A stretch of 64,000 nucleotides of DNA, taken from contig BSQZ01000009.1 of the NCBI GenBank assembly GCA_033239005.1, positions 7,180,252 through 7,244,251 of the forward strand, in the 5' to 3' direction. The position numbers were made by a program, and so were the translations under genes. How positions within the stretch are numbered: position 1 is the first letter of the stretch; each line of letters begins with the position of its first letter. Shown here piece by piece: positions 45,806-59,484 of the stretch. A model generated the notes under the pieces. That model did not search any database, was not told where the DNA came from, and saw nothing but the letters and a program-made list of their open reading frames with translations. The DNA is from Lamellibrachia satsuma (lineage: Eukaryota > Annelida > Polychaeta > Sabellida > Siboglinidae).

Positions 45806-45939
45806 TCGCATACGCCTTTCAGGGCTGGACCCGGAAACGTGGTTGGATCAACCAACGTCTTAACTGAAAAACCTAATAAAGCATGGCCACATTTAATACA
45901 ATAATGCATTGCCTTATTCTTACCTACTCGAGAAACACA

Positions 45940-46045
45940 ACACATGTACACATGTGTACCATACAGAACATGTACACATGTGTATCATACAGAACATGTA
46001 CATATGTGTACCATACAGAACATGTACACATGTGTATCATACAGC
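45940..46045 (+). repeat. 27-bp tandem repeat, 4 copies
   Basis: acatgtacacatgtgtacca tacagaa, containing the palindrome tacacatgtgta. Confidence 0.93.
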
Positions 46046-46326
46046 AGAACACAAGTATTATTGCCACTGTAATATTAACTGTTTACTAATGTAATTTTGC
46101 CAACACGTAAAATGGTTACTATTGGCATCGCTACTGAAACACCAAACTGACATCCCGTATAATGAACTTAATCAACCAATCCTCAAGTCAGCCACAAAGA
46201 TTCAGGGCCATCGACTGCTTTTATGACAACTACTGCCAACAGTGACAAGATGTTTTGTATAATCTTTTTATTTTAGTTTACAAGCCAGCTTGCATTCAGC
46301 ACTTTTGAGTCTGCATGTCATGACAA

Positions 46327-47113
46327 ATGTCTGACAAATCTAACATGTCTGACATGACCTTCGTGGAACTAATAAACATGTCTGACACATCTAACATGTC
46401 TGACACATCTAATGTGTCTAACATGACCTTCGTGGAACAACTAAACATGTCTGACACATCTAACATGTCTGACATGACCTTCGTGGAACAATTAAACATG
46501 TCTGACACATCTAACGTGTCTAACATGACCTTCGTAGAACAACTAAACATGTCTGACACATCTAACATGTCTGACATGGCCTTCGTGGAACAACTAAACA
46601 TGTCTGACACATCTAACATGTCTGACCTGACCTTCGTGGAACAACTAAACATGTCTGACACATCTAACATGTCTGACCTGACCTTCGTGGAACAACTAAA
46701 CATGTCTGACACATCTAACATGTCTGACCTGACCTTCGTGGAACAACTAAACATGTCTGACACATCTAACATGTCTGACCTGACCTTCGTGGAACAACTA
46801 AACATGTCTGACACATCTAACATGTCTGACCTGACCTTCGTGGAACAACTAAACATGTCTGACACATCTAATATGTCTGACATGACCTTCGTGGAACAAC
46901 TAAACATGTCTGACACATCTAACATGTCTGACCTGACCTTCGTGGAACAACTAAACATGTCTGACCTGACCTTCGTGGAACAACTAAACATGTCTGACCT
47001 GACCTTCGTGGAACAACTAAACATGTCTGACCTGACCTTCGTGGAACAACTAAACATGTCTGACACATCTAACATGTCTGACCTGACCTTCGTGGAACAA
47101 CTAAACATGCAGC
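46327..47113 (+). repeat. 51-bp tandem repeat, open on both strands
   Basis: The main unit is 51 bp: aacatgtctgacacatctaa, catgtctgacctgaccttcg, tggaacaacta. 30-bp units (lacking the acacatctaacatgtctgac segment) and 18-bp insertions occur. All changes are multiples of 3, so a 269-codon frame (MSDTSNMSDLTFVEQLN units) is open on + and a 270-codon frame (MFSCSTKVRSDMLDVSD units) on -. I read it as a minisatellite in the presumed UBE2E-like intron; coding use is not supported. Confidence 0.9.
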
Positions 47114-47139
47114 AGACTGTGGTGTTAAATTGTTAACTG

Positions 47140-49160
47140 TTTCAATTAAAAAAAATCTTTTTACCTAACGAGGCACTGCATGTGTGACAACAACCTCACC
47201 ACTGGCACACAGACTCAGAACATTTGTTGTAAGTCGCAGTCTCGACATCACAACAAAATGGTTATCAAGAAGCATAGCGGCGCAATTTTCCGCTGATGTT
47301 CCCAGAGTCGGTTATATATCAGACAGGGATGCTGTGCATAACCGAGATGTCAAAAACCAGCACCAGATACTCACCAGACATACATGCTACAGTGGATGAA
47401 TGGCCACATCAAGTTACATCGTACAATGCTGCAATTTCACCAGATAGGATTACTTTCTGCGGTAATTAACATCATTAACATATTTTACAAGTCAGAATGG
47501 ACAGGCAGTTGAATAGGTGGTGTCTACCCATCTACTGATGACAACCATGCATGCACATCGAAAATGCACGGCGAGGAGAAATGCACACATTCGTGCATGT
47601 ATGCTAGACACACAACCATGTTAATTCACAAAATGGTCTGTACGTAAGCTAATATGGTGCACTATCATCTTCCAATTTTCATTCTTTCAGATGTACCTAT
47701 TCCATTACAAAGCATGACACCTCGCTGTAACTTGACCCCATGACGGGTCACATGACCCCGACCTTCCCCACTGACTCCGAACCCATGAACCCACTGCATG
47801 TGAAGTGTAGCTACGCTGGCCGAAATACTGCACTTTCTTTCTCATCGACTGACAACTGCCCAGGTACAAAGATATTGATTTACGACACAGGAAATGCTGT
47901 GAGAAGCATAGCAACGTCTGCTGAGGGGGAGCGGGGGGGGGCAAGATCGCTATTTATTTGGCATTTATATCTGTCCGTGTTACCATTAACAATGATGATG
48001 GGCCAAACTTATTAGTTATCACACATTGTATCTGATGTTGGTGCAGAGACACTACTGACAAATCATGGGCATGCATCCAAGCATGCAGCTACATGCAGAT
48101 ATTTCTGCTACATGCATTACTCTAAATATACTCTACTGTGGAATGCTTCCACCTTTCATATTTAACATGGTAAACAGAAAGTAACATGATAAAACTAACG
48201 GAAAAAAGCAATGCACGGCCAGACAGCCAAGTGTCAAAGACCTTAAATATGCAAATGTCTAAGTTTAGAAACAATTTTGGGTGACGCAAATGTTTTTAAA
48301 ATCGCAAAAACTGCAACTGTATATTATTATTGAGATTGAGAATGTGACCTGTCCCCAAACTTTAAACAGTAAATGAGACGTAGGCACGTGTTAAGGGGTC
48401 CAAACTGAGTGTTATCCCAGAACAGTTTGGTAGGTGACATGACGGAGACAGATAGAGGCATGGTTGCACCCACCATAGGTAGGTAGCTCTACTCATTACT
48501 TAGAATTCTTGGTACTAGATTACCCATTTTCAAAAATGCACTGTTTCTTATAGTACCTATGTAATGCTCCTCCTATAAGCTCCTATAATCATGCAAAGTA
48601 TTTGTGAAATATGAATAAATGATATGCAATTAACAACTGTTTAATGAAGATCCTTCCAAGTATCCTACGACCTGCATGATGGTGAAAGCGCGTCTCAGAT
48701 GAACATCGCTGCATAGTGTGTCGATGCTAAACCAGGCCTCTTGCAATATTTTCCAGGTCAGTGCAACTGATAACCTATAAAGGTGGCTTCAAAGAAGATT
48801 CTCTGCTTTCAAGTAGCAACAGTGCCAGTAGGAAAGGGCATTGACAGCTAGATGTGTTTGTGTAAAGACACAGCAGTCAATTACTGGGGAGCTGACATTC
48901 ACAGAAGTCTGCAGTTGATCAACCAGCCATCGTTTCTGGGCCAGTTCATTTTGGATTTTTATGTGAGAAAATTGCTTAGTTCTTCCAAAACGACACCGAG
49001 ATATCATGAATACTGTTAGATGGAAAACAACTTCACGTAAATATTGTATTTATTATTATATGGAACCCTGATTATATCTTAGATAGATTAACAAGTGCAT
49101 GATATATCAATATGTAGAATGTAATATCATAACGAAACAAAGGACTTGTTATGCATCATG
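47140..49160. other. No recognised feature
   Basis: Short frames only, no repeats of note. Confidence 0.4.
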
Positions 49161-49162
49161 GC

Positions 49163-49900
49163 TGGGGTCAATTCCATTTAATCAATTCCAACTCATTTCA
49201 ATTCCTTTCTATCGATTCCTATTAAATTTTTATTAAATTCCTTTTTATCATTTCAACAGTCGAAAACGTTGATTGCACTACATTTCTTGTTAGCTTGTCA
49301 TTAGTTGAATTTGAAGTATTATTCATGATATCTTTGAATAACTGATCTTGTCATAGTCCAATTCCATTGGGCTTGGCTAATTAGTAATTGTGTCCAGTAA
49401 TTGCAAACCACACCAGTGCATCTAGGGAAACATGTAAGATGTCTTGCTCCCTAACTGACCTCTTGCTGTGACCTTTGTCAGATTATGCCACAGTCCTTAA
49501 TGTGTATTTAATGACCCCCCCACAGACTGTGCTAAGGACCTTAATGACAAATAACATCTGTCTCAACATCTTGACTGAGAAGCACTGAAAATATAGTTAT
49601 ATAAATATTCTTTAATTAATGCGGCACCAGTAACCAACTGGGAGCAATTCAAAGTGAATTTAAGGAATTGGGCGATATTTTGATTACTATACAGATTCAT
49701 GTTCACGGGGGAGTTATCCTAATACAGGGTTGACAAAGTGGGAACAACATCACAGGGAATTGGTGTTTAGGGATTCCGCGATATTGTTTTCAACTGCAAT
49801 TAAAATTTCTTTTTGTCCAAACTTTTAAAATCACGTTTCTTTTAGACAAAATCTTTCCATTCTAATTCAATTCCATATACGGAATTGAACTAGACTAAGC
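49163..49900. repeat. Region of repeated 'aattcca' motifs, possible hAT-like remnant
   Basis: ggggtcaattccatttaatc and following aattcc/aattcct runs near 49163-49260, and aattcaattccatatacgga near 49864. The arrangement resembles the subterminal repeats of the hAT copy at 30663, but no matching terminus was found at the right side. Confidence 0.3.
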
Positions 49901-49909
49901 TGAACAATA

Positions 49910-51377
49910 CAAATTCATTGAGAAATTGGCCCTCAGCCATTTTCCTCAATACCCTTTTCCTCTTTGTGGCAAATGTCACATTAAATTACTTGACCTTGAG
50001 TATTCTAAGCAAGTACTTGCTTATGTACTTGCCCTGGGTGTCGTGGGAATGTCCCAGGAGACAAGTTCAGCCAGTCTGGGCCTATCAATTTTGCATAACA
50101 AAAACCACAAAACTAACAGCACTAAATCCTGCATGAAAACAACCTTGAAAAGCCAGCCAGAGAATTGCACATAACATTGTCTAAAATGTCAATGAAGCAC
50201 ACGCCACAGTAGCACATGCCTGTGGTTAGGCGTGGCGAGACTGCTGCAGTTTTGCTGCTTTGTTTGGGACACATCGCATGGAATGCCTATTTCTGTACAA
50301 CAGTAATCAATATTCTAATTACGCACAACGTATTAATGTTACACAATAATTGTTATTTCAATCGTCAGATGAAACAGGTTGCATTTCATGGTTAGCAGGA
50401 TTAATTATCAGACATTACATGGCTATCTCAGGACAGACGTCACTACACTGAAACCATGTATGAACAGTAATATATTGTTAAACAATTCTGGACAACACAA
50501 TACTTCCAGAAAGAACAGGACCATTTATCTTACGTTATATTTTCTGAAGAAAGCAAATACATTAAAATAACAAATTCCAAGGACGTATTCAATCAACAGC
50601 ATCCAGGCCAATGACGAGACTATCAAATAAACAGGGATCAATAAATCTACATTGAGATTGAACATTTCAATAAGCACTGGCTGCATCAATATACACGTAA
50701 TTCAAAGCATAATCAAAGATGATTTTTTTCTTGATTTAATGTGCTGGAGATGTCTTAAGTTGATCACTGTTTGATTAATTATATGACCCCAGAATTTAGA
50801 GATTATATGGCCCAGAAAAAGTGGTTTGTCAGGCTGAGTGAAATGTATACCAGTGTTCGTATGGATAACAACTACCTGTGTAACTCAATATGGCCCACTT
50901 AGGATCCTTTCACTGAAGGCACAATATTATGTGAGCTACAAAATGCAGAAACATGTGAAAGGGAGATACCGTCATTACCTTTGCATTAGTATATTTTACA
51001 TAGCTGTGCAAGCAGGTAATGAAAATCAATTAAAACTGCTCTGTTGAGGTCTACCAGAATGATCTACAAGCTCAACTAATCATCCACCAATAGTAAACAT
51101 ATCCCACAGTAATGTAACAATAGCAATGTTGTGATGATGCGCACACTTGGAATTGTGAATGAGAAACATTCGCCAATTTATTTCAGTTTCATTATCATGT
51201 TTTACTGCACCAACAAAACGTTGAATGCTTTTTCAAATCGGTGTCATAATTCGCCATCCCCATGCCAAACCATATCCCACCCACAAACAACTTATTTTCA
51301 ATTAAATGAAATCACTGTTTTTGGCACAGAGATGAACTTGAGCTATTACGGTAACTACATGTGTATTACATGTGCCA

Positions 51378-51411
<34 letters not shown>

Positions 51412-52010
51412 TGAGTGAGCTCGCCCCGTGGTCAGTAGGTTGTGGAGTCAATGTGCCAAACAATGTTGGTTCATTCTGCCAAATCCCTGAGGATCTGAAC
51501 AATGAGGAGGAAGCTAAGACTGTCAGTCAGGAGACACTCAGGATTAACAGCCTTTCTTGCATGCTCCGAGGTAGATCTATGTTGCACACTGACAAGGACA
51601 TCAGGATATGAATAAAAACAACTAAGCCATCTGCTGACAGTAGTGACAGTTTTATGCTACAGTTACTGTACACAAGGTGTTGAAAGAAATGTCAATAACA
51701 TAAAAACATCCATCTACCAGACTTATTTTGCAGATAAATCCAGCAATGGCACTATTCATTACCGACTAATAAAATACTAGAAATATCTGCATACCTGCTA
51801 GTTACATTTGCTAGTTACATTTGGCCGTATGTATGGACTCTGCATTACCTCATTAACATTTGCATGCGTACATTCCATAGTCCACACACCTGTTTGTTTT
51901 CTTCAAGCTTCATGTGTCAATATGGAATTATTCTGTTGTACAATGACCTTCAAAAATCACTGGAAGATGTAGAGAACATGTTATCATACGCTGTGTCAGT
52001 TCAATGTGTA
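49910..52010. other. No recognised gene; one CAG microsatellite
   Basis: A (CAG)n run with one CAA lies at 51375-51412. Otherwise only short frames. Confidence 0.45.
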
Positions 52011-52022
52011 TATGAGGTGCTC

Positions 52023-52130
52023 ATCTTCAAAACGCATTAAATGTTAAATTCACATACTAAGGTGTGATGCTGCCATCAAAACGCATTAAATGTCAAATTC
52101 ACATACTAAAGTGTGGTGCTGCCATCAAGT
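52023..52130 (+). repeat. 53-bp tandem duplication
   Basis: Two copies of atcttcaaaacgcattaaat, g(t/c)taaattcacatactaa and gtgctgccatc. Confidence 0.85.
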
Positions 52131-52924
52131 TGATAGTGCAGGAGGTAAGAGCACTACGACAAAACATGTTATACATGATGCTACTGACTGATGAAATAAC
52201 GGCTTTCCTATCTATTACCTAAAACTTGCAACAGAAACATGATTTATCTTGAAATGCACAAAATGGTCATAATGTGGTTTGCTTTGCGGATGTCTTGTAT
52301 GTTCACTACAATTGAAAGATAAATTCTTAAGTCTTGAGCAGAAAAACAATTAGTTAGAGATCTGACAGCAACTGACCAAGCCATTAGTGTTACTGAGGTT
52401 TGGCCTGCTGACACCTGGCTGTTGTTCTAAATTTAGCCAGGTCACTTGCCAACAGGGCATGGTGGACTATTCTCCATTTGTGTCAAAACCATTCATTGAC
52501 GCAACAGGGTAGATGTCATTCAAAGACATGGTTTCGTTTATTTTGGGTTGGTGTTTTTTGCATACATTGTATGTATGCAATAAGGGTGGCTGAATGACTG
52601 AAGAACCGTTCTTCGGACTTAAGCAAAAGATATGTGGCATAAACAGGCATGATATCTGCATAATACATTTTCCAGCAACACGTATGATAAGACATATTAC
52701 AGTCAATAATATCTGGGTGTTGTATCTGGATCAATGAGGCATTATGTTAAAAATAGAACGTCACCACTGCACACATTAATTCCCACATATTGCAGCAGGA
52801 CCTTTGTCTAGTGAGCAGGTCTCCAATGTTAACCATGCACAGGCTCTTGGCCATTATTAGATGTCACACCTGACAGACAGAAATCTAATCTTCTGTATCG
52901 GGTGTCCCCAAAACAAGCCAATCT

Positions 52925-53150
52925 GTAAAGACCCTCCCCTCTTCCCTCTCTCCCTGTGAGTCACCCTGCAGTCTTCCCCATGGTGACCTTTCCTCAATCT
53001 GGCTGACCCCCTCCCCTCTTCTCTGAACCTGTCTCTTCTTCCTAGGTGGCCCCTTCTTCCTTTGAATGACCCTGATCTCTTCCCGAAAATTGACCCCCCC
53101 CTCTTCCCTAGGAGTGACCCCCTGTAGGTAACCCCTCTTCCTGCAAGGTT
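52925..53150. repeat. Pyrimidine-rich degenerate tandem repeat
   Basis: Units around gaccccctcccctcttccct, about 30 bp, strongly C/T on the + strand. Confidence 0.75.
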
Positions 53151-53285
53151 CTTTGTGGCTCCCTGTATGTGGGCCTAACCATGATGTTCATAACAGGCTA
53201 ATGATACTATAATTAGTGTGGCGTCTATATCTGGGTTGAAAGTAGGTTCATGGTCTTATACACCAAAGAAAGCTGTCTCTCCTCT

Positions 53286-53462
53286 GTTATGAAACACCCA
53301 GGGCATAGGAAAAGTGAAAGACGGCAACAGTTACTAAGGTGGGAGGGCTGCTTAAAAAGGGATTTAAGAAAGGCAGAGGAGGCTGACAGGTGGAGGGAGA
53401 AGACTGCAGATAAGGAGAAGTGGAAAGGGATAACAGCTGGGACTGTGCAGCGGTACATGAAC
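53286..53462 (+). pseudogene. LINE reverse transcriptase C-terminal tail
   Basis: Frame reads RRQQLLRWEGCLKRDLRKAE, ADRWREKTADKEKWKGITAG, TVQRYMN and stop. The RW..C.KRDL ... W...A.DR..W pattern is that of LINE C-termini. Only the tail is present. Confidence 0.5.
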
Positions 53463-54831
53463 TAACCACACCACTGTGCAAAGGGGGCAACAAAAGACAA
53501 CACATCCTGCCTTCTGGGTTGGTTTAAATGTGAAGAAGACAAATCACTGCTACATAGGAACTGGCTGGTTGTACAAACAACTTTTAAATTTCAATAAAAT
53601 TAACAGTAAAATCTAAAAACACTTTGTATGAGCAATACGAATTGTTGTTGCATACTACTGTTAGTAAAAAACACTGTTCATTTTAGTTTAATGATAGTCA
53701 TACAAACCACATTCAAGGTTTCTATAAGTGCACTTGAAAACCAAACCATCTTTGGGTTTTGTTTAACTGCTTATACAAACAAGTTTCTAGTTCATTTTAT
53801 TTGCACAATGACATTTCCTTCAAGTCATGATTGGTATTGACGATAAATGGATGCGTGTGACATTTACCGTAGAAACAAATTCAGTTTGTAGAACACTATT
53901 CCCTTATAGGGTCCTGGAATATTGCTGTGATGTTACTAGTGCTGTGAGAAAAAACATTTATTTATACCAGGAGGTCAATGTGGAAACTTGTCAATCCCAG
54001 CATACAATGCAGTCATGGCTGCTGAACACAGAACATTGTTAGTCGACGAATTCATGCATAAACAGAGCATCATTATTTGCAAGGCTAACTAGCATCACAA
54101 ACTCAGCAATGCACTGGTTATGACCAAACTGGTCAGCGTGTTTGTCATCCTGGCAAATAATTGACCCAGGTCGCAAATGTACCATAATTTGAAACACGCA
54201 ATCATTATACGGAAAATCTCCTATTGCAGCTTCCAAGAATTCAATGGTGAATTTCCCCGGAGACAAGCAAAATATTAGTTTTGAGGCTGGATTATTAAAA
54301 TATGACATTACTATGAATGTGTGCCATGGCCGATGATGGATGTGGACCACAGTGCTTACTCACTGACCCTTCAACTGTGTTTGTCCAACAACTTACTGGA
54401 CAAAGACTCAACCAAGACCCCTTCATCCAGTCTTGTGTCTCATGCTTCAAGTCCAATGCCTATCTCTGTCATCTGTATTGTGAAGACAGCCCATTCTGCT
54501 TCCTTTTATTTGACTCACTAATTTTCATCGTGTGTCCAAGATTCTTGCATTTAGATATTTAACAATATAACTGACACTTTAGCTCTAATACCTTGGTTTG
54601 ATTGCTTCTGGTTTTGTACAAATGGTTTGGTTTGTCTGCTCGTGGTTTTGTCTAAACTATTTCATTCTGTTTGTAAAAAAACACCTTTTGGTTTGACTTG
54701 ACTGCATTATTGTCTGCACACAAACCACCATTTGGTGCAAATCGCCTTCTGGTTTGGTTTGAACGTAGACCTGAGCATTCTTTCACTGACTCAACTGCAA
54801 CAATGTTGAACTTACTGAATGAAGACTATTC

Positions 54832-54835
<4 letters not shown>

Positions 54836-54881
<46 letters not shown>

Positions 54882-54941
54882 TTATATATATATATATATA
54901 TATATATCTATATATATATATAAGTATATATATATATATAA

Positions 54942-54987
<46 letters not shown>

Positions 54988-55052
54988 ATATATATATATA
55001 TCTATATATATATATCTATATATATATATATATATAAATATATATATATATA
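54836..55052. repeat. (TA)n microsatellite with interruptions
   Basis: About 215 bp of TA with scattered ct and ag interruptions. Confidence 0.97.
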
Positions 55053-55084
55053 GCCACCTCTGTCTATAGTCAGGTACTCATTTA

Positions 55085-55215
55085 TATAGCTGAGTAAACT
55101 TTAGAAATATGGGGTGAACGTAACTGCCCCCAAATTTCGAAACGAAAACAAGTGGACCAGGACCCTGGCCATTTCGACTGACAGTCCGGTGGTCTAACCA
55201 CACAGCTACAACAGC
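55085..55215 (-). mobile_element. tRNA-derived SINE, copy 3 (head only)
   Basis: On the - strand gtgtggttagaccaccggac, tgtcagtcgaaatggccag and cgtttcgaaatttgggggca match the head and first body segment of copy 1. The B box is degenerate (gggtcctggtcc). Confidence 0.6.
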
Positions 55216-55355
55216 TCATATCAACCTGTGTCGATATGGAAGATAATAACAAGATAACTGCATAATTAATAGGAGCCACAACAGGTATGTAATTAACGAA
55301 ACTGGCTCAGTGGTGGTCCAATAATGACCTCACAAATCCTCTCAATTGTTCACTC

Positions 55356-55620
55356 TTGCACACACATACGCATGGACACAAGCAAACACGTATGCACACA
55401 CGTATGCACACACGTATGCACACACGCATGCATGCACACACGAACTCACACACACACACACACACACGAACTCACATACACACACGAACTCACACACACA
55501 CACACACACGCACGCACACACACACACACGCACGCACACACGCACTACAATAACACCAAGGCCTGCTTGAACATAGCTGCCATCTGTATGCCAATACTAA
55601 ATCAGTGTCATGTGCGTATA
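55356..55620 (+). repeat. CA-linked dispersed repeat, copy 1
   Basis: A (CA)n and acacacgtatgc-type run (55356-55545) leads into a 70-bp unique tail: caataacaccaaggcctgct, tgaacatagctgccatctgt, atgccaatactaaatcagtg, tcatgtgcg. The tail recurs at 57282-57355 after a similar run. Confidence 0.85.
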
Positions 55621-56649
55621 AATAGCCCCAGCATGGGTGAGATCATTGTTGTGTGTTGTACCACACCTGTTGCGCAGCGTGATCGCACTGTAACAGAGCC
55701 CGGGGCAGATATTCTTACCAGCCAGATCCACAAGCTGCGATTGTGGTAATTTGCGATTCCATCTTCACATGAGGACTGGATCAGTATTAATCTCATAGTT
55801 TATGGTTAAACCCAGCCGGCAGCCACATGACAGTCAACTTGGCAGCATCACCTTACGTACTCAAGATGAAAGTGGAGATTTTAATTTTTTCCGTCTGTCA
55901 AAATAAGCACTAAACACACAACTGACACACCAGTGCTTGGTGCATGGCCAGTGCATGTAAGTGCTTGTGAGTTCTAGCGAAGTGAATCAATAAGAGTCTG
56001 ATCTACATGCAGCCAAGCCCCAATCTGCCACATAAACATGCATTCAATGCCGTCTAAAAATCAGTTGTCTGAGAAGGCATATGATTTACAGAAATACTGG
56101 AGACTAAGGACAGTCAAACATGTCAAACAACCGCCCAACCGATGATGGAAAAGTTGCCTCTTAACCCAGGTGGTCGCTGAATGCAGGTAGTCATCTGAGC
56201 AGGTTTGATTGTATGACTAAGATGTAAGTCACAACACTGCCCAGACGCTGCATATATTCTTTCGTCCAATCTTTTTTGAACAATTATTAGTGTTGCCTGT
56301 GTCAAGTTCACTTGCCAAAACATGGCTATATCCTACATGCCACACTCCCACACCAGGTACAGGGAACACGATGAACAGGAAGACCTGACGTGGCTTCATG
56401 CCAAAATACAAAGAAACCACACAGCAAAGCATTCAATTTACACCCTCCAACATTTGTTGGCCTGAGCATTTTACACTTTGCCCCTGGTAGACACGCAAAC
56501 ACCATTTCAACTTCTACTGAAGTATTCAGCCACGCTGCAATAGCTGTGCAAAAGCTGTTCGTTCTTATCATTCCACCACTCGAATCCCATCACTGTCTAT
56601 TGTCATTTATATATGTGAACGAACGAACTGAGGTAAAGTTGATTGAACA

Positions 56650-56728
56650 AAGCTGAGTGAACAAAGCTGCCCAAGTTTTGAAATGGCAGGAGGTGGATTT
56701 GATCCTCCATCCTCGATTGACATTTCAC
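56650..56728 (-). mobile_element. tRNA-derived SINE, copy 4 (fragment)
   Basis: On the - strand tgtcaatcgaggatggagga, tcaaatccacctcctgcca and caaaacttgggcagctttgt match the B-box end and first body segment. It stops where the TIR element starting near 56728 begins. Confidence 0.55.
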
Positions 56729-57431
56729 TTTAAAGCGAAACAAAAGTCACAGTTTTAGGGCTATGCACCTAAGACCATGTGCAACTAAAATCAAGAATAC
56801 CACACCAGTGGTTTACTAAGAATGTGTTATAAAAGTGGGAGATTCCGGTCATTTCTCCAGTTGACTGAGCACTGACATGTTAACCAGCGAGACCTATAAG
56901 TGCATGTACAGTTCTGTAAAAATCGGGTAACCTAGACTATGTATTGTGGGAGGCCGGCATACACAGAACCGGCATACAACAAACAAACTTGTTATTTTGC
57001 CAGAAAGAAGACTAGGTTAGTAAACAATGGCCAAAATATGTTAAATAATTTGAGTTTGGACACAAACAGCATAGCCATACGCATTGGCAAATATAGGAAT
57101 AGGTGTATGCAAATATATTTTTATTTGGCGAGCGAATTTTGCTACACTTTGACACTTGTGACGTAGTGTTATCAAACAGTATGGCGCAGCCATTAAGATT
57201 AATGATGAAATTAAGATGCGGTGTGTTCACCAATGCATGCACACATGCATGCATGCACGCAAGCACGCACGCATGCACACACTGCAATAACACCAAGGCC
57301 TGCTTGAACATAGCTACCATCTGTATGCCAATGCTAAATCAGTGTCATGTGCGTGATATTCTTAATTGTAGTTGCAAATGGTTATGTTATAGGTTCAAAA
57401 CCATGACTTTTGTTTCCCTTCAATAAATGTT
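56728..57431. mobile_element. TIR element, copy 1 (interrupted)
   Basis: Ends tttaaagcgaaacaaaagtc and, inverted, gaagggaaacaaaagtcatg. The interior shares gtttagtaaaca-, ggcaaatataggaatagg, ttggcgagcgaat and tgacacttgtgacgtag with copy 2. The CA-linked repeat splits it. Non-coding, MITE-like. Confidence 0.75.
57228..57355 (+). repeat. CA-linked dispersed repeat, copy 2, inserted in a TIR element
   Basis: A gcatgcacacatgcatgc-type run, then the same 70-bp tail with two or three mismatches. Comparison with 62322-62788 shows that the surrounding element lacks this segment. Confidence 0.8.
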
Positions 57432-57664
57432 TTCCTCCAAGTGGTGCAAACAGGCGTTGTTGGGATGAACTTGGTTTCCGGTTTGAGTGGTGGATGTCTC
57501 GGAAGGCAGTGTGGGTCTGGTCTTGAATATCCTGTCATTGTACAACCACAGGTGACACACGTTCATTCAGGTATCATTGTGCAAACTGATATGTCAACGT
57601 GTGACAATCCTGAGTCACCAGCTTACTAACATTTGACAGGGAAAATACTGTAAATCACAGCTTT

Positions 57665-58330
57665 CGTTCCTACCAGGTTTTGGATTCAATGACAAAGATC
57701 AATTATAACAACAATTACAATGCTTAATTGTAACAATTACAACAATCAATTGTAACAACACAGCATCTCAAAAAGTTCAATTACAACCCTTAAAAATAAC
57801 GATTACACCGTTTAAAAAAATATAATGATGGATCAATAAAAATAGTTCATTAGAACACAACTACATTGCTTTATAAAGGAAAATTATATATAACAACACT
57901 GCTAATTTTTCAACAAGGTTATATTCTTATGTGAATTTGTGCATTATTGCTGCCACGGTTGCGTTCAATGGCAGTTGCCAATTACAATTACCTTAAAAGT
58001 TCAATTACAACTACATCTTACAAAAATCAATTAAATGAAGTGAAGTTTATCTGTTTTAGGTCATATATGCATTAAATAACAGCTTGAACATATTTTACAA
58101 AGATTTGATGATCCAGGGAGGCCCGTACCAAGAGCTTAAAGATGGCTGTCATAGAAGTCTCCCTATGTATAGTGCAGTGATCATTACAACTCATATATTA
58201 CTGCTGCTAGATATTAAAATTGCAATTACACTGTAGTTGTAATTATTCACAAATTATGCAATAACAATTACACTCAACTGCACTTCCTACTAATTTCCCA
58301 ATTTTCTGCCTCCACAATACACAGTAACAC
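57665..58330. repeat. Region of 'caattacaat' repeats, related in style to the hAT at 30663
   Basis: Dense caattacaa/taattgtaa motifs at both sides (57695-57810 and 57975-58280). It probably is another member of the same hAT-type group. No termini with cagggctggg were found. Confidence 0.4.
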
Positions 58331-58339
58331 AGTCACAAG

Positions 58340-59480
58340 TCAATGAACCAAACAGTCGGATGGTATCAGTAGACACCCTACACCAATGACATCACAGGGT
58401 TTTTCTGGCTGCATAGTTATCTTTTCCCTGCGTGTAGATGACCTTATTAGATATTATCAGGACAACAAGGAGTTCCAACACCTCAAACTCAACAAACAGA
58501 AGGGGAGATTGAACCAGAGAGATTAATGGGTGGCAATCACATAGATCCACACAGACAATTATTATTAAACAATATAATAGATGGCACTATTGGTGATCGA
58601 ATGACATTGTGTGAACTGACAGATAACAAAAGCATCACTTTCAAATTGGTTGTCAAGTTATAAATAATACACACAAATTGACTGTTAGCATTCGACCTGG
58701 GTTTGTGATGCTCATTTGCATAAAATATTATGTCATACAAGTGCAGGTTGTCTGCTATATAGTTTTACGTACATTTTGCTTATTTAAACTTTTCAATTTA
58801 CCAGAACTTCACAATTTACATTATCAGTTGCCAAAATGAAATGATCTAATATTGTCTGGCAAAATAACCCATATATATCTAGAAAAAAGCTTCAATGGAC
58901 ATTTTGGATGGGTAACACAAGACATAATTAATATAGCATGGTGCAAACATAATTAACAAAGCACAGAGCCAAGTTCAGCTCTCAGCTCTGTCATGTTCCA
59001 TTCCCAATAAACAGTAAACCTGAGCGACAATGTAATAAACAGACAGTTAATAAGACAAATATTGGCGTGTCAATCTCAGAATGCATCTGCTTCACACGGA
59101 AACTGCCAAGTAAGATATTTAAAATGACATGTTTCTTGTGCTACTTTTCTATTAGCTCGGCCAACCATTTGCCCAGAGATAGAGTACCTTGCTGAGCAAT
59201 GACCACAAACTACCACTGCCAACTGCACTCTGGACACTGCTCTCTGGACAATGTGGTCAAGATGGAATAATGACCAGTAAGTGATGGTGACAATGACTAA
59301 TATCTTGTGCACCGCTCTTCAGACTGCTGTTAGCTGATGGAAGTGATGAACAGATGATACTGGTTGTTATCAGTGGCAGTGGATAAGCCTATAAATATTA
59401 CTGTCATCATAAATGATATCACGTAATTCACTTCACTGCATTCCAGTCCACACCTAATAAGTGCAACATAATCTTGGTCA
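58340..59480. other. No recognised feature
   Basis: Only short frames; nothing with family resemblance. Confidence 0.4.
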
Positions 59481-59484
59481 TCGT

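Noticed and set aside
48789..49007. Possible UBE2E N-terminal exon (KIQNELAQKRWLVDQLQ on the - strand)
   Set aside because: Superficially like the KRIQKELA helix, but the following residues do not match and no suitable donor in the right phase follows.
54039..54350. 103-codon - strand frame (YFNNPASKLIFCLSPGKFTI...)
   Set aside because: Composition looks protein-like, but I recognise no family and see no splice or promoter context. Not enough to call a gene.
55324..55749. His-Thr and Cys-Val repeat frames
   Set aside because: (CA)n microsatellite and the CA-linked repeat.
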